Source of the DNA: Bacillota bacterium
GTDB lineage: Bacteria; Bacillota_A; Clostridia; Peptostreptococcales; Anaerovoracaceae
Direction of reading: 5' to 3'
DNA: 23,054 nt
Assembly: GCA_017556895.1 (NCBI GenBank)
Contig: JAFYLX010000077.1
Location: 1 to 23,054 of the forward strand
Shown here: in pieces, positions 5,826-13,502 of the stretch
Position numbering within the stretch: position 1 is the stretch's first letter
Layout: the number at the start of each line of letters is the position of its first letter
Notes under the pieces: generated by a model
Database searches by the model: none
What the model was told of the DNA's origin: nothing
What the model saw: only the letters and a program-made list of their open reading frames with translations
Program-made: the position numbers and the translations under genes

Positions 5826-6371
5826 ATGTCAAAAAAAATAAAGATTTTATCTGTCATAGGCGTCTGCGTGTTTGCAGGGTTTATGATATATCTAGCCGCT
5901 ACATCCGAAATACCTATTAAGGATAACATAGGATATTTATGTATGGGAATATCCTTGTGTTGCAGAGTTCTAGATCAGACTTTTACAAAAGTAATAGATT
6001 GGGAACCTAATGTAGAAGGGAAGGAACAACCTGAATATATAGATGCAGAAGATAGAATTAAAACTGGTAATAAGATGGTATATGTTGGCCTTGCCATGAC
6101 TATAATTCCGTTATTGGCTCTTCTTATACTAGGTGAATTATCAGGAACATTGGCCATAATAGCAATTGTTTCTTTTGTTGGGGGAATCATAGGTTTAATT
6201 ATAGGAACGGTGCTATACAATCAAGGCATGGATTATATGGTGGCACAAGCAGAGAAAGACTTGGCAGAAACTGCATATAACCAAGAGCCTGAAAGTAAAT
6301 TTATAATAGCATGCAGAATTATAGGCAAGCTAGCTTTTATCGCAGGCGTGATAATACTATTTGTGTTTTAG
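5826..6371 (+). CDS. membrane protein of unknown function, four TM helices
   Basis: 181 residues with an excellent AGGAGGTG ribosome binding site. Likely spans are at about 7-25, 84-103, 107-131 and 159-181, with a hydrophilic acidic segment at 57-80. No recognised domain. It follows the gene at 5030 by 52 bp in the same direction. Its stop codon overlaps the stop of the convergent ogt gene by 4 bp (6368-6371), leaving no room for a terminator between them. Confidence 0.65.
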   Translation: MSKKIKILSVIGVCVFAGFMIYLAATSEIPIKDNIGYLCMGISLCCRVLDQTFTKVIDWEPNVEGKEQPEYIDAEDRIKTGNKMVYVGLAMTIIPLLALLILGELSGTLAIIAIVSFVGGIIGLIIGTVLYNQGMDYMVAQAEKDLAETAYNQEPESKFIIACRIIGKLAFIAGVIILFVF

Positions 6372-6919
6372 AAAACTACTCTGCAACCTTCCTTGGCGAT
6401 TTCGAAACCTTCAAGCTCTAATAGCTTGATTTTTAAATCAAGCCCACCGGCATAGCCAGTTAGCTTACCGGCTGTACCGACTACTCTGTGACATGGCACA
6501 ATAATCGAGATAGGGTTTGTGCCGACTGCTTGTCCCACGGCCTGAGCCGACATGCGTTTCTTGCCTGTCATCATGGCAATTTCCCTCGCAATATCGCCGT
6601 AGGTAACTAACGTGCCATAAGGAATTTTAGATAAAATCTGCCAGACCGCTTTTCTAAAAGGTGTTACACTGCAGCCATCGGCCTTAATATCAAAAGATAT
6701 AGGCAAGTCACCGATTTCCATGTTTTCGCCGGTAAAATATCGGTCTAGCCAATTATTTACGAGCACAAAAACAGAGAGGTCATCATGCGTGATGACCTCT
6801 TCTTTTATAGTCTTTTCAAAATGTACTTGTCCTTCTAAGAAGAGGCCGATTAAATTTTCGCCATCGCTTATAAGAGTGATTGGCCCTAGCGGCGAATTAT
6901 AAATACTTTTGTACATCAT
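6368..6919 (-). CDS. ogt: methylated-DNA--protein-cysteine S-methyltransferase
   Basis: 183-residue suicide DNA-repair protein that moves the alkyl group from O6-alkylguanine (and O4-alkylthymine) to its own cysteine. The active-site motif PCHRV is at residues 142-146 with acceptor Cys143. The preceding AVGTNPISIIV and following GYAGGLDLKIKLLELEG are the usual family context. The helix-turn-helix part PYGTLVTYGDIA is at 100-111. Length is normal for Ogt. Its start is 12 bp behind the uraA stop and the ribosome binding site is weak, so it is probably cotranscribed with uraA. The first two codons are both ATG, so the start could be 6919 or 6916. Confidence 0.93.
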   Translation of the reverse strand: MMYKSIYNSPLGPITLISDGENLIGLFLEGQVHFEKTIKEEVITHDDLSVFVLVNNWLDRYFTGENMEIGDLPISFDIKADGCSVTPFRKAVWQILSKIPYGTLVTYGDIAREIAMMTGKKRMSAQAVGQAVGTNPISIIVPCHRVVGTAGKLTGYAGGLDLKIKLLELEGFEIAKEGCRVVF

Positions 6920-6931
6920 ATTTCTTTTGTA

Positions 6932-8203
6932 TTATTCCACGTCGTTTGCTAATCCTAATTTATCGATAAGGAACATTGCAAGACCCATAACGATACCAAC
7001 GATAGTAGCAAGACACATACCTGTTAGCTGAACTTCGCCAATTTGGATTGCAACGCCGGATAGCCCAGTAACGAATACTACTGCAGTCATTGCAAGATTA
7101 CGTGGCTTTGAATAGTCAACCTGCTTGTCTACAAGAAGTCTAATACCTGAAGCAGCGATCATACCGTATAGTAGGAAGCTGATACCGCCCATAACAGGAC
7201 CTGGGATTGTGTTGATAAGGGCACTTACCTGGCCAAAGAAGGCTAGGAAAATTGAGAATATAGCTGCGCCTCCGATTACCCATGTGCTGTAAACTTTAGT
7301 AACTGCCATAACGCCGATGTTTTCGCCATATGTTGTAGTTGGAACTGAACCACATAGACCGGAAATCATTGTGGAAAGGCCGTCAGCAAGCATAGATCTA
7401 TGAAGACCAGGGTCTCTTAGCAAGTCTTTTCCAACAATCTGACCAGTAACGATCTGATGGCTGATATGTTCAGAAATAACGGTTAAGCAAGCCGGAATAA
7501 TGATTATTATAGCGGCAAGGTCGAACTTTGGTGTGCTGAATGCCGGAAGTTCGAATAATGGAGCGGCTGTAACAGGGCTGAAGTCTACCATTCCTAATAC
7601 GGCAGCCAGACCGTATCCACAAACTATTGCGATAAGGATTGCGATGGCAGATGCGAATCCTTTGAAAACAACCTGTCCGATTACTGCAAGGCCTAGAGTA
7701 AATACAAATACTAGTACACATGCCATATCGACAGGAGCGCCATCAACGCTTAAAATCTGTCCAGTACTTGCGGCAGAACCAGCAAGTTCAAGGCCGATTA
7801 AAGCAACAATTGGACCCATTGCGGCAGGTGGAAGAACTGCATCTATCCAGTCAACTCCGACGAATTTAACAATAATGCCGGTAAGTGCAAATATTGCGCC
7901 GGCCACAACGAAGCCACCGAGTGCGTACTGGTAGCCTAAGCCATCAGCGGCAAGGACTATAAACGTGGGGGATAAGAAGGCAAAGCTAGAACCTAAATAT
8001 GCAGGTGATTTGCCCTTCGTAACAAACATAAATAATAGTGTGCCAATACCGTTCATCAAAAGAACGATTGAAGCAGGGATTCCAACTAGCACGGGAACTA
8101 AAACAGAAGCACTAAACATAGCGAAAGTATGCTGGATGCTTAGAGGAATCCATTGGCTGATTGGTGGTTTTTCGTTGATACCAATTACCTTTTTTTCTTT
8201 CAT
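6932..8203 (-). CDS. uraA: uracil permease (NCS2 family)
   Basis: 423-residue proton-coupled nucleobase permease with the expected many hydrophobic segments. QHTFAMFSASVLVPVLVG at 24-41 and TTYGENIGVMAVTKVYS near 290-306 are UraA-type rather than xanthine-permease-type motifs. Glu245 and His249 in SEHISH and Glu294 in YGEN line up with Glu241, His245 and Glu290 of E. coli UraA (uracil binding and proton coupling). The ribosome binding site is GGAAGG. It is divergent from xpt and leads into ogt. The pairing with a xanthine salvage gene leaves xanthine as a less likely substrate. Confidence 0.9.
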   Translation of the reverse strand: MKEKKVIGINEKPPISQWIPLSIQHTFAMFSASVLVPVLVGIPASIVLLMNGIGTLLFMFVTKGKSPAYLGSSFAFLSPTFIVLAADGLGYQYALGGFVVAGAIFALTGIIVKFVGVDWIDAVLPPAAMGPIVALIGLELAGSAASTGQILSVDGAPVDMACVLVFVFTLGLAVIGQVVFKGFASAIAILIAIVCGYGLAAVLGMVDFSPVTAAPLFELPAFSTPKFDLAAIIIIIPACLTVISEHISHQIVTGQIVGKDLLRDPGLHRSMLADGLSTMISGLCGSVPTTTYGENIGVMAVTKVYSTWVIGGAAIFSIFLAFFGQVSALINTIPGPVMGGISFLLYGMIAASGIRLLVDKQVDYSKPRNLAMTAVVFVTGLSGVAIQIGEVQLTGMCLATIVGIVMGLAMFLIDKLGLANDVE

Positions 8204-8228
8204 TTTCTATATCCCTTCCTTTTAGACT

Positions 8229-8281
8229 TTTAATGAATGTTTTTTTTATGATATAATAAAGCAAGATAATCGTAAAGTAAA
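8229..8281. promoter_or_regulatory. overlapping divergent promoters of uraA and xpt
   Basis: Minus strand: TTTACT (8281-8276), 17 bp, TATTAT (8258-8253) for uraA. Plus strand: TATAAT at 8252-8257 with a weak TTTAAT -35 at 8229-8234 for xpt. The two -10 boxes overlap by five bases, so the two promoters probably exclude each other. No purine riboswitch fits in the 92-bp gap. Confidence 0.5.
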
Positions 8282-8295
8282 AAAAGGAGCATACT

Positions 8296-8871
8296 ATGAA
8301 AATTTTAAAAGAAAGAATCCAGAAAGATGGCATAGTGAAAAAAGGTAATGTATTAAAAGTAGATAGCTTCTTGAATCACCAGATTGATGTCACTTTGCTT
8401 AACGAAATGGCAAAAGAATGGGTTAAAAGATTTGATGGAAAGAATATAAATAAGGTTCTTACTATTGAAGCGTCTGGCATAGGGATTGCGTGTATTGTAG
8501 CGCAGCATTTCAATGCACCAGTTGTTTTTGCTAAAAAAGCAAAGAGTATCAACCTTGATGGCGATATGTATGTAGCTGAGGTAGAATCCTTTACTCATCA
8601 GACGGTGAACAAAGTAATTGTTTCTAAAAAGTATTTAAGTGAAGAAGATCATGTACTAATTATCGATGATTTTCTTGCTAACGGATGTGCTCTTCAGGGA
8701 TTGATTGAAATTGCCAAGTATGCAGGAGCCACAGTGGAAGGAATCGGAATCGCAATTGAGAAAGGATTTCAAGGTGGTGGTGCGCTGATTAGAGATATGG
8801 GCTACCAGGTAGAATCGCTAGCTATCGTAGAATCTATGGATCCAGAAACGGGAAAAATCCAATTTAGATAA
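8296..8871 (+). CDS. xpt: xanthine phosphoribosyltransferase
   Basis: 191 residues, the usual Xpt length. It converts xanthine and PRPP to XMP in the cytoplasm (purine salvage). The PRPP-binding loop is [13 protein letters not shown] at residues 120-132. IEASGIGIA at 58-66 and the C-terminal [14 protein letters not shown] are typical of the Xpt/PurR-like type I fold. AAAAAGGAG precedes the ATG. It is a single-gene transcript ended by the terminator at 8892. Confidence 0.93.
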   Translation: MKILKERIQKDGIVKKGNVLKVDSFLNHQIDVTLLNEMAKEWVKRFDGKNINKVLTIEASGIGIACIVAQHFNAPVVFAKKAKSINLDGDMYVAEVESFTHQTVNKVIVSKKYLSEEDHVLIIDDFLANGCALQGLIEIAKYAGATVEGIGIAIEKGFQGGGALIRDMGYQVESLAIVESMDPETGKIQFR

Positions 8872-8891
8872 AATATGATTATGTGTAAAAG

Positions 8892-8918
8892 AAAACCGGC
8901 ATCGTTGCCGGTTTTTAT
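8892..8918 (+). terminator. terminator after xpt
   Basis: 10-bp stem AAAACCGGCA / TGCCGGTTTT with loop TCGT, then T-rich. The A tract on the other side lets it also serve the minus-strand tetR gene. Confidence 0.88.
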
Positions 8919-8935
8919 TATGTTATAAATATCGG

Positions 8936-9487
8936 TTACTGCGGTAGTAAATCTACTGCAAGTTTAGCCATTTGACGAGGCAATTTATCAAAATGATTAT
9001 GATGCCACTGGATAACCAAGGAAAAAATGCCGGATATTAGGAATATGGTTATGTATTTTTTGGCACGTTCGGTTTCTTGAGGCGGAGCTATGAGTTTAAC
9101 CACATCATCGTTATTCATAGTAAATGATATTGCTCTCTGGAGAAGGACACCACTGAGATTATTTCAGTCTAACGCGTTAAGTAAAGATTTTCTTTCTAGC
9201 CAAAAATTGAAGAATGAAGTCATGATTTCTTGATTATCGGCGTAACGACTTTTGTTTTTCAAGTACATGTCAAGAAGCTCTAACATTGTGTGGTCAATAA
9301 GGGCATATAGAGCACCATCTTTGTTACTGAAGTACCTATAGAATGCCTTTCGAGGGATTGATAGCTGTTGACAGAGATCTATCACAGTAATGTTCTCATA
9401 CGGCTTATAAGTCATATATTTTAGAAGACCTTGTTCGATTTCCCTTTGTCTTGCTATTGCGTGTTTTGAGACACATTCCTTATACAT
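8936..9487 (-). pseudogene. TetR/AcrR-family repressor interrupted by an in-frame TGA
   Basis: The start is the ATG at 9487-9485 with AGGAGG 9 nt upstream. Codons 1-107 encode an intact TetR N-terminal HTH, with IPRKAFYRYFSNKDGAL at about 44-60. Codon 108 (9166-9164) is TGA. Reading on in the same frame gives NNLSGVLLQRAISFT and then a normal TetR C-terminal ligand domain (APPQETERAKKYI, SGIFSLVIQWHHN) to a TAA at 8936. The total is 183 positions, the usual TetR length. The simplest reading is a point nonsense mutation, for example CGA to TGA, since homologues often have a basic residue there. A truncated 107-residue HTH protein may still be made but would lack the dimerisation part. It is divergent from the GPH symporter gene, its probable target. 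Confidence 0.85.
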
Positions 9488-9557
9488 TTCCTTTTGCCTC
9501 CTTTTCTGTGATTTTATCAATAATAACTAGTGATTTCAATGGATTTTAGACAAAAAC

Positions 9558-9573
9558 TGTCACAAAAGTGACA
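9558..9573. promoter_or_regulatory. perfect palindrome, probable TetR-type operator
   Basis: TGTCACAAAAGTGACA, two perfect 6-bp arms around AAAA, flanked by further A4/T4 symmetry (9553-9578). It lies in the 178-bp gap between tetR and the symporter gene, which is where such repressors bind. Confidence 0.6.
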
Positions 9574-9602
9574 TTTTGCCACTAGCATTTATTTGTGAAC
9601 TT

Positions 9603-9611
9603 TGGTACAAT
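9603..9611 (+). promoter_or_regulatory. possible extended -10 promoter of the GPH symporter gene
   Basis: TTGGTACAAT ends at 9611: TGGTACAAT gives a TGn-extended -10 box (TACAAT 9606-9611). No good -35 is visible 17 bp upstream. The operator-like palindrome is 33 bp upstream. Confidence 0.35.
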
Positions 9612-9665
9612 TGTGATGTTTGTGTGAAATTTTAGATTTCTATATTTAGAGGAGGAAAATCCGTT

Positions 9666-11081
9666 ATGGGTAAGAAAGTTACTCTTGATGAAAGAGGCTA
9701 TCGTAAGTTTAGTATGCGCGACAATATCGCATATGCAGCTGGTGACTTTGGTTGTAACATGTCATTCGCGCTAAAAGGCACATTAATTATTTTCTGGACA
9801 CAGTTCATGGGTATGGATTCCATCCTTTATGCTGCACTATTATTATTAGTACAGGCATGGGACGCTATCAATGACCCAATCATCGGTTCAATCATCGACG
9901 CCGACAGACGTCAGTACAAGAGAAATAAGTTCTTACAGTACATCTTTGTTGGTTCCATCGGTCTAGTAGTAGCAGGAGCTCTTTGCTTCGTACCGCTTCC
10001 GAATGCACCGGCTATGTCTAAGAACATTATCTTCGTTGCAGGCTATGTAATTTGGGACGCGTTCTATACAGTAGCTAACGTTCCTTACGGTTCTCTATTA
10101 TCCCTAATCTCCAATGACCAGGGTGACAGAGCTTCCCTATCTGCATTTAGATCCATCGGTTCTTTAGTTGGTAATATGGTTCCAATGATTATCTTACCGT
10201 TCATCATTTATGATGCTAATCAGAACATCGTTGGTGAAAGAGTATTTATCGCAGCTCTTATTATGGGTATATTAGGATTTATCTCCTTCCAGTTCATGAT
10301 TAAGAACACAGAAATTAGAGTAGAAACTGATGTTAAGTCCGGCGAAGAGCTTCCTAAGTTCAACCTAATCAAGGCTTTAGGAAACTTCCTAAAGAACAGA
10401 CCAGCAGTAGGTGCTACAATCGCAGCTATGGGTATGTTCATCGGTATGCAGGGTTCCACTGCAGCTGTAACTGTGTTATTCCAGTCCTACTTCAATGCTG
10501 TACAGTTATCTGGTGTTGTTTCTGCATTCGCAATGATTCCTATACTTGTGTTTACTCCACTTGCTCGTAAGATGGTAGTTAAGTATGGACAGAAGGAACT
10601 TGCTACAGTTGGTTCCATCGCAGCTGTAATTTCTGGTATCTTAATGGTAGTACTTCCAATCACACCAGATATGAAGGGCGTTGGAATCTACATCGCATGT
10701 CAGTTAATCTTCGCACTAGGTATGGGTATCTACTCCACAGTTTCTTGGGGTATGATGGGCGATGCTATCGACTACAACGAATGGAAGAACGGAACAAGAG
10801 AAGAAGGTACAGTATACGCTATGCATTCCTTCTTCAGAAAGCTTGCTCAGGGTGCTGGTCCATCCATCGTATTAGTAATTATGGTATGGCTTGGATACGT
10901 TGAAGAAAACCAGGGTAGCCAGGTATTCGAAGTTGCAGAAAACATGCGTTACTTAGTAGCTGCACTTTACTTAGTAGCTGCAATCTTTATGTTTGTTGGT
11001 CTAACCCTTGTTTACAACTTAGATAAGAAGACTACATTACAGATGAAGAATGAGCTAGAAGAAAGACGTGCTAGAGCTTAA
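9666..11081 (+). CDS. GPH-family (MelB-like) cation:sugar symporter
   Basis: 471-residue major-facilitator-type permease with about 12 spans; it imports a glycoside, pentoside or hexuronide with Na+ or H+. AWDAINDPIIGSIID at 64-78 is the family signature, and Asp66 and Asp70 correspond to the cation-site Asp55 and Asp59 of E. coli MelB. VANVPYGSLLSLIS is the second family motif. The ribosome binding site is AGAGGAGG. No sugar hydrolase gene is nearby, so the substrate is unknown. It is probably controlled by the divergent TetR gene, which is broken here. The codon choice (TCC, AAG, GGT-rich) resembles the hut genes and suggests strong expression. Confidence 0.85.
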   Translation: MGKKVTLDERGYRKFSMRDNIAYAAGDFGCNMSFALKGTLIIFWTQFMGMDSILYAALLLLVQAWDAINDPIIGSIIDADRRQYKRNKFLQYIFVGSIGLVVAGALCFVPLPNAPAMSKNIIFVAGYVIWDAFYTVANVPYGSLLSLISNDQGDRASLSAFRSIGSLVGNMVPMIILPFIIYDANQNIVGERVFIAALIMGILGFISFQFMIKNTEIRVETDVKSGEELPKFNLIKALGNFLKNRPAVGATIAAMGMFIGMQGSTAAVTVLFQSYFNAVQLSGVVSAFAMIPILVFTPLARKMVVKYGQKELATVGSIAAVISGILMVVLPITPDMKGVGIYIACQLIFALGMGIYSTVSWGMMGDAIDYNEWKNGTREEGTVYAMHSFFRKLAQGAGPSIVLVIMVWLGYVEENQGSQVFEVAENMRYLVAALYLVAAIFMFVGLTLVYNLDKKTTLQMKNELEERRARA

Positions 11082-11102
11082 TTAGAAATATAAATATAAA
11101 TA

Positions 11103-11138
11103 AAAAAGAAGTTTATCACCGCTGATAAACTTCTTTTT
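11103..11138. terminator. bidirectional terminator between convergent genes
   Basis: 16-bp perfect stem (AAAAAGAAGTTTATCA at 11103-11118, complement at 11123-11138) with loop CCGC, an A tract on the left and a T tract on the right. It serves both the GPH gene and the convergent nhaC-family gene. Confidence 0.9.
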
Positions 11139-11142
11139 GCTT

Positions 11143-12492
11143 TTAGATAAGAATTGTTCCAACTATCAAGTATCCTAAAGCTGTTATAACAACAATGCCT
11201 AAAGCATAAGGCAGCGTCGTTTTTATAATTCTTAAGTTTGACACGCCCGTTCCTGCTGCTGCCATGAACACGGAGTCAGCATAGAAGCAGCAACCGTATC
11301 CCATAGTAACACCGCTCATCATGGGAGCGATTATTAGTTCAGGCGGAACGCCTGTTGTAAGGGCGATAGGGATAAAGATTGGAACTGCAATAACCTGCAT
11401 TACCCAGCATCCGCCGGTAGCAAAGGTCGTAAATCCCATGACGATGAATACCATACAAGGAAGCATAAAGGATGGAACGGCATTACCGATTCCACCGATT
11501 AGTAGGTCGAACAAACCTAATGCTTGATTAGCCTGACTTAAGGTAAATCCAAAACAAGTTATGATTGATAGGGCACACATTGATTTCGCGCCGTCTAGAG
11601 CCTTGTCAAAGAATTCTTCTACTGTTATTATCTTTTGTCCAACGTAAAGTACGAACTGGACAGCAACGGCTAGCAAAGCGCCGTGTGCCAGGTCATTATC
11701 GAATAACAATACGCCTGCAACCATTGAAACTAAAGGAACAATTGCGTTGATGGCTGAGGAAGGCTCTTGGTCTTCGGCCATCTCTATATTAACTAGGGAT
11801 TTTGAACTCTTTTCATCAAGGAAAGTAGGACCCCCGACTAAAACTCTTTTGTACGATTCTTTTAGAGTACCAACCTTTGGGAAGACTCCCAATGCTATAG
11901 CTAGCATCATCACAACGACAATCATTGGATAGAACATAAATGGCACAGCCTTGACGTATTCGTCAAAACCTACGCCTGGGCTGTTTACCAGCGCTACTGT
12001 GAAGGCTGCCCAGCTGGAAAATGGGACCAAAACACAGATGCAGCTAGCGATTGCGTTTGACTGGAAAGCAAGATGCTCTCTCGGAATCTTGTTTCTATCG
12101 GTAACGTTCTTAAGTGAGAAACATACGGTCAGAACGTTTAGATAATCGTCTACGAACATAACAAAGGCCATAACCCAAGCTAGAATCAGAGGTCGTTTTG
12201 GGCCTGATGCAAACTTTGAAATCCAGTTGCCAAAGCCGAGAAGTGCTCCGGAATCCTGCAGCAATTTGATTAAGGAACCAAATGCCAGCAATATTATCAG
12301 TATAAACTGAAAAGATGGATTTGTAAGGGTAGCATACAGCATCTCAATGGTGCCGGTCAAAATATTCTGTTTGTATAATAGGAACATTGCCAAAAGCATG
12401 GCAACGGTCATAGATTCTGCCATTCTCTTAGTCAAGAGAGCCATAACAATCAGTGTTATGAGGGGCAGAAAGATTATGATATTGTGGAGCAT
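11143..12492 (-). CDS. NhaC-family Na+/H+ antiporter
   Basis: 449 residues, nearly all hydrophobic spans, of the Na_H_antiporter (PF03553) type. The signature FVDDYLNVLTV at 113-123 holds the paired acidic residues of the family. GGCWVMQVIAVPIFIPIA and the C-terminal YGCCFYADSVFMAAAGTG are further family-like stretches. It is only distantly similar to the antiporter at 1-1371 and is not a local duplicate. The start is 4 bp behind the rlmA stop, with its ribosome binding site (AGGAAGGAAG) inside the end of rlmA, so the two are translated from one mRNA. Confidence 0.85.
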   Translation of the reverse strand: MLHNIIIFLPLITLIVMALLTKRMAESMTVAMLLAMFLLYKQNILTGTIEMLYATLTNPSFQFILIILLAFGSLIKLLQDSGALLGFGNWISKFASGPKRPLILAWVMAFVMFVDDYLNVLTVCFSLKNVTDRNKIPREHLAFQSNAIASCICVLVPFSSWAAFTVALVNSPGVGFDEYVKAVPFMFYPMIVVVMMLAIALGVFPKVGTLKESYKRVLVGGPTFLDEKSSKSLVNIEMAEDQEPSSAINAIVPLVSMVAGVLLFDNDLAHGALLAVAVQFVLYVGQKIITVEEFFDKALDGAKSMCALSIITCFGFTLSQANQALGLFDLLIGGIGNAVPSFMLPCMVFIVMGFTTFATGGCWVMQVIAVPIFIPIALTTGVPPELIIAPMMSGVTMGYGCCFYADSVFMAAAGTGVSNLRIIKTTLPYALGIVVITALGYLIVGTILI

Positions 12493-12496
12493 TTTA

Positions 12497-13333
12497 TTAC
12501 TTCCTTCCTACTAGGACCTCAGCCTCTACCGTTAGATGAGTTATGGAACTTAGATCTAAAGTTTCCTTGTCAATGTTGAAGAAAAGTGGGGTCATCTCGG
12601 CAAAAATCCTAGCGTCTTCTTCGCTGATTTCGAAAGTCTTGCTAATCTTCTTTTGTTCGATAATCGAAAATCTCTCGTCAAAATAGTCCACAACCCTGTC
12701 GTTAGAAAACTCCTTGTTTCTAAGTTGATCCTTTACCAATTCTCTAAACTCTTTTAGGTGGCCCGCACCAGGAACAACTTTAACTAAATAGCCGCCTTTT
12801 CTAAGCACTCTGTTGAATTCGTGGTAGTTAGCAGGCGTAAAAATATTCAGTAGACAGTCGATAGTATTGTCCTTTATAGGAAGCTGTGAAAGGTCGCCAA
12901 CGAACCAGCAGACGCCGTGACTAGAATCGCTACGAGCTGCTAGCTGTACGGAATCTTTGGAAATGTCGAAAGCGATTACGTCTTTGTCAGTTGCCTCTAC
13001 GATATTTCTCGCATAGTAGCCCTCACCACAGCCAACGTCTAGAATTGAAGTGCACTTTCCAAGTTCTGTGATGATACCTATCAACTCTTCAAGAATGTGG
13101 GCATAGTATCCCTTGTCTAGGATAGCCTTGCGGCTTTCGAAGGATTCTTTGTCGTAGTTTTTGAACTGTTTCTTGCCCATGATGTAGTTGATATAGCCAT
13201 GCTTTGCGATGTCGAAACTGTGATTATTGGCACATACAAGGCTCTGCTTCTTAAGCTCAACCTTGCCTTTGCAAATAGGGCATCTAAAGTATCTGGCCCC
13301 GTTTTCAAATGTATATAGAATATCTGCGTTCAT
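12497..13333 (-). CDS. rlmA: 23S rRNA (guanine-N1)-methyltransferase, RlmA family
   Basis: 278 residues. The N-terminal zinc ribbon is C18-P-I-C21 then C34 and H38, typical of RlmA(I)/RlmA(II) enzymes that methylate N1 of G745 or G748 in 23S rRNA. The SAM motif I, SILDVGCGEGYY, is at 96-107. VGDLSQLPI and NIFTPANYHEFNRVLRKGG follow as motifs IV and after. RlmA(II)-type enzymes include the tylosin-resistance methylase TlrB, but most genomic copies are housekeeping. The ATG at 13333 has GAGG upstream. Head gene of an rlmA-nhaC operon. Confidence 0.88.
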   Translation of the reverse strand: MNADILYTFENGARYFRCPICKGKVELKKQSLVCANNHSFDIAKHGYINYIMGKKQFKNYDKESFESRKAILDKGYYAHILEELIGIITELGKCTSILDVGCGEGYYARNIVEATDKDVIAFDISKDSVQLAARSDSSHGVCWFVGDLSQLPIKDNTIDCLLNIFTPANYHEFNRVLRKGGYLVKVVPGAGHLKEFRELVKDQLRNKEFSNDRVVDYFDERFSIIEQKKISKTFEISEEDARIFAEMTPLFFNIDKETLDLSSITHLTVEAEVLVGRK

Positions 13334-13362
13334 AATTACCTCGTCTAAAGTTTAATAGTATA

Positions 13363-13391
13363 AGTATATCGTGAAAATGTTAAAATTTCAA
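13363..13391 (-). promoter_or_regulatory. promoter of rlmA operon
   Basis: Minus strand TTGAAA (13391-13386), 17 bp, TATACT (13368-13363), about 30 bp before the rlmA start. Confidence 0.6.
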
Positions 13392-13411
13392 TATTTCAAT
13401 GATGCTTATGC

Positions 13412-13440
13412 TTTACATAAATATCCATATGTGATATAGT
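13412..13440 (+). promoter_or_regulatory. promoter of the GPH-feoAB operon
   Basis: TTTACA at 13412-13417, 17 bp, TATAGT at 13435-13440. The -10 touches the large dyad that starts at 13440. Confidence 0.65.
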
Positions 13441-13461
13441 GTGTTAGTTGGAACTAACACA
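13440..13461. promoter_or_regulatory. 22-bp perfect dyad over the transcription start (operator)
   Basis: Arm TGTGTTAGTT (13440-13449), GG, then the exact reverse complement AACTAACACA (13452-13461). Its position from the -10 into the start site is that of a repressor site. It precedes an operon ending in feoAB; the TTAG/CTAA half-sites recall DtxR/IdeR-type iron boxes, but the spacing differs, so the regulator is open. It could also fold as a hairpin at the 5' end of the mRNA, though a 2-nt loop makes that less likely. Confidence 0.65.
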
Positions 13462-13502
13462 TAGAAATATTAATAAGTATCTGATAATTTTAGGAATAAA
13501 TT

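Noticed and set aside
8204..8295. Purine riboswitch before xpt
   Set aside because: The gap of 92 bp holds two overlapping promoters and a ribosome binding site; none of the conserved purine aptamer core is present.
8936..9118. Separate 60-residue gene
   Set aside because: It is in the same frame as tetR and is its C-terminal domain; the ATG at 9118 has no ribosome binding site.
9164..9166. General UGA reassignment (code 4 or 25)
   Set aside because: hutH, hutU, feoB and the transporters have no in-frame TGA, and Trp is encoded by TGG; a single nonsense change is simpler.
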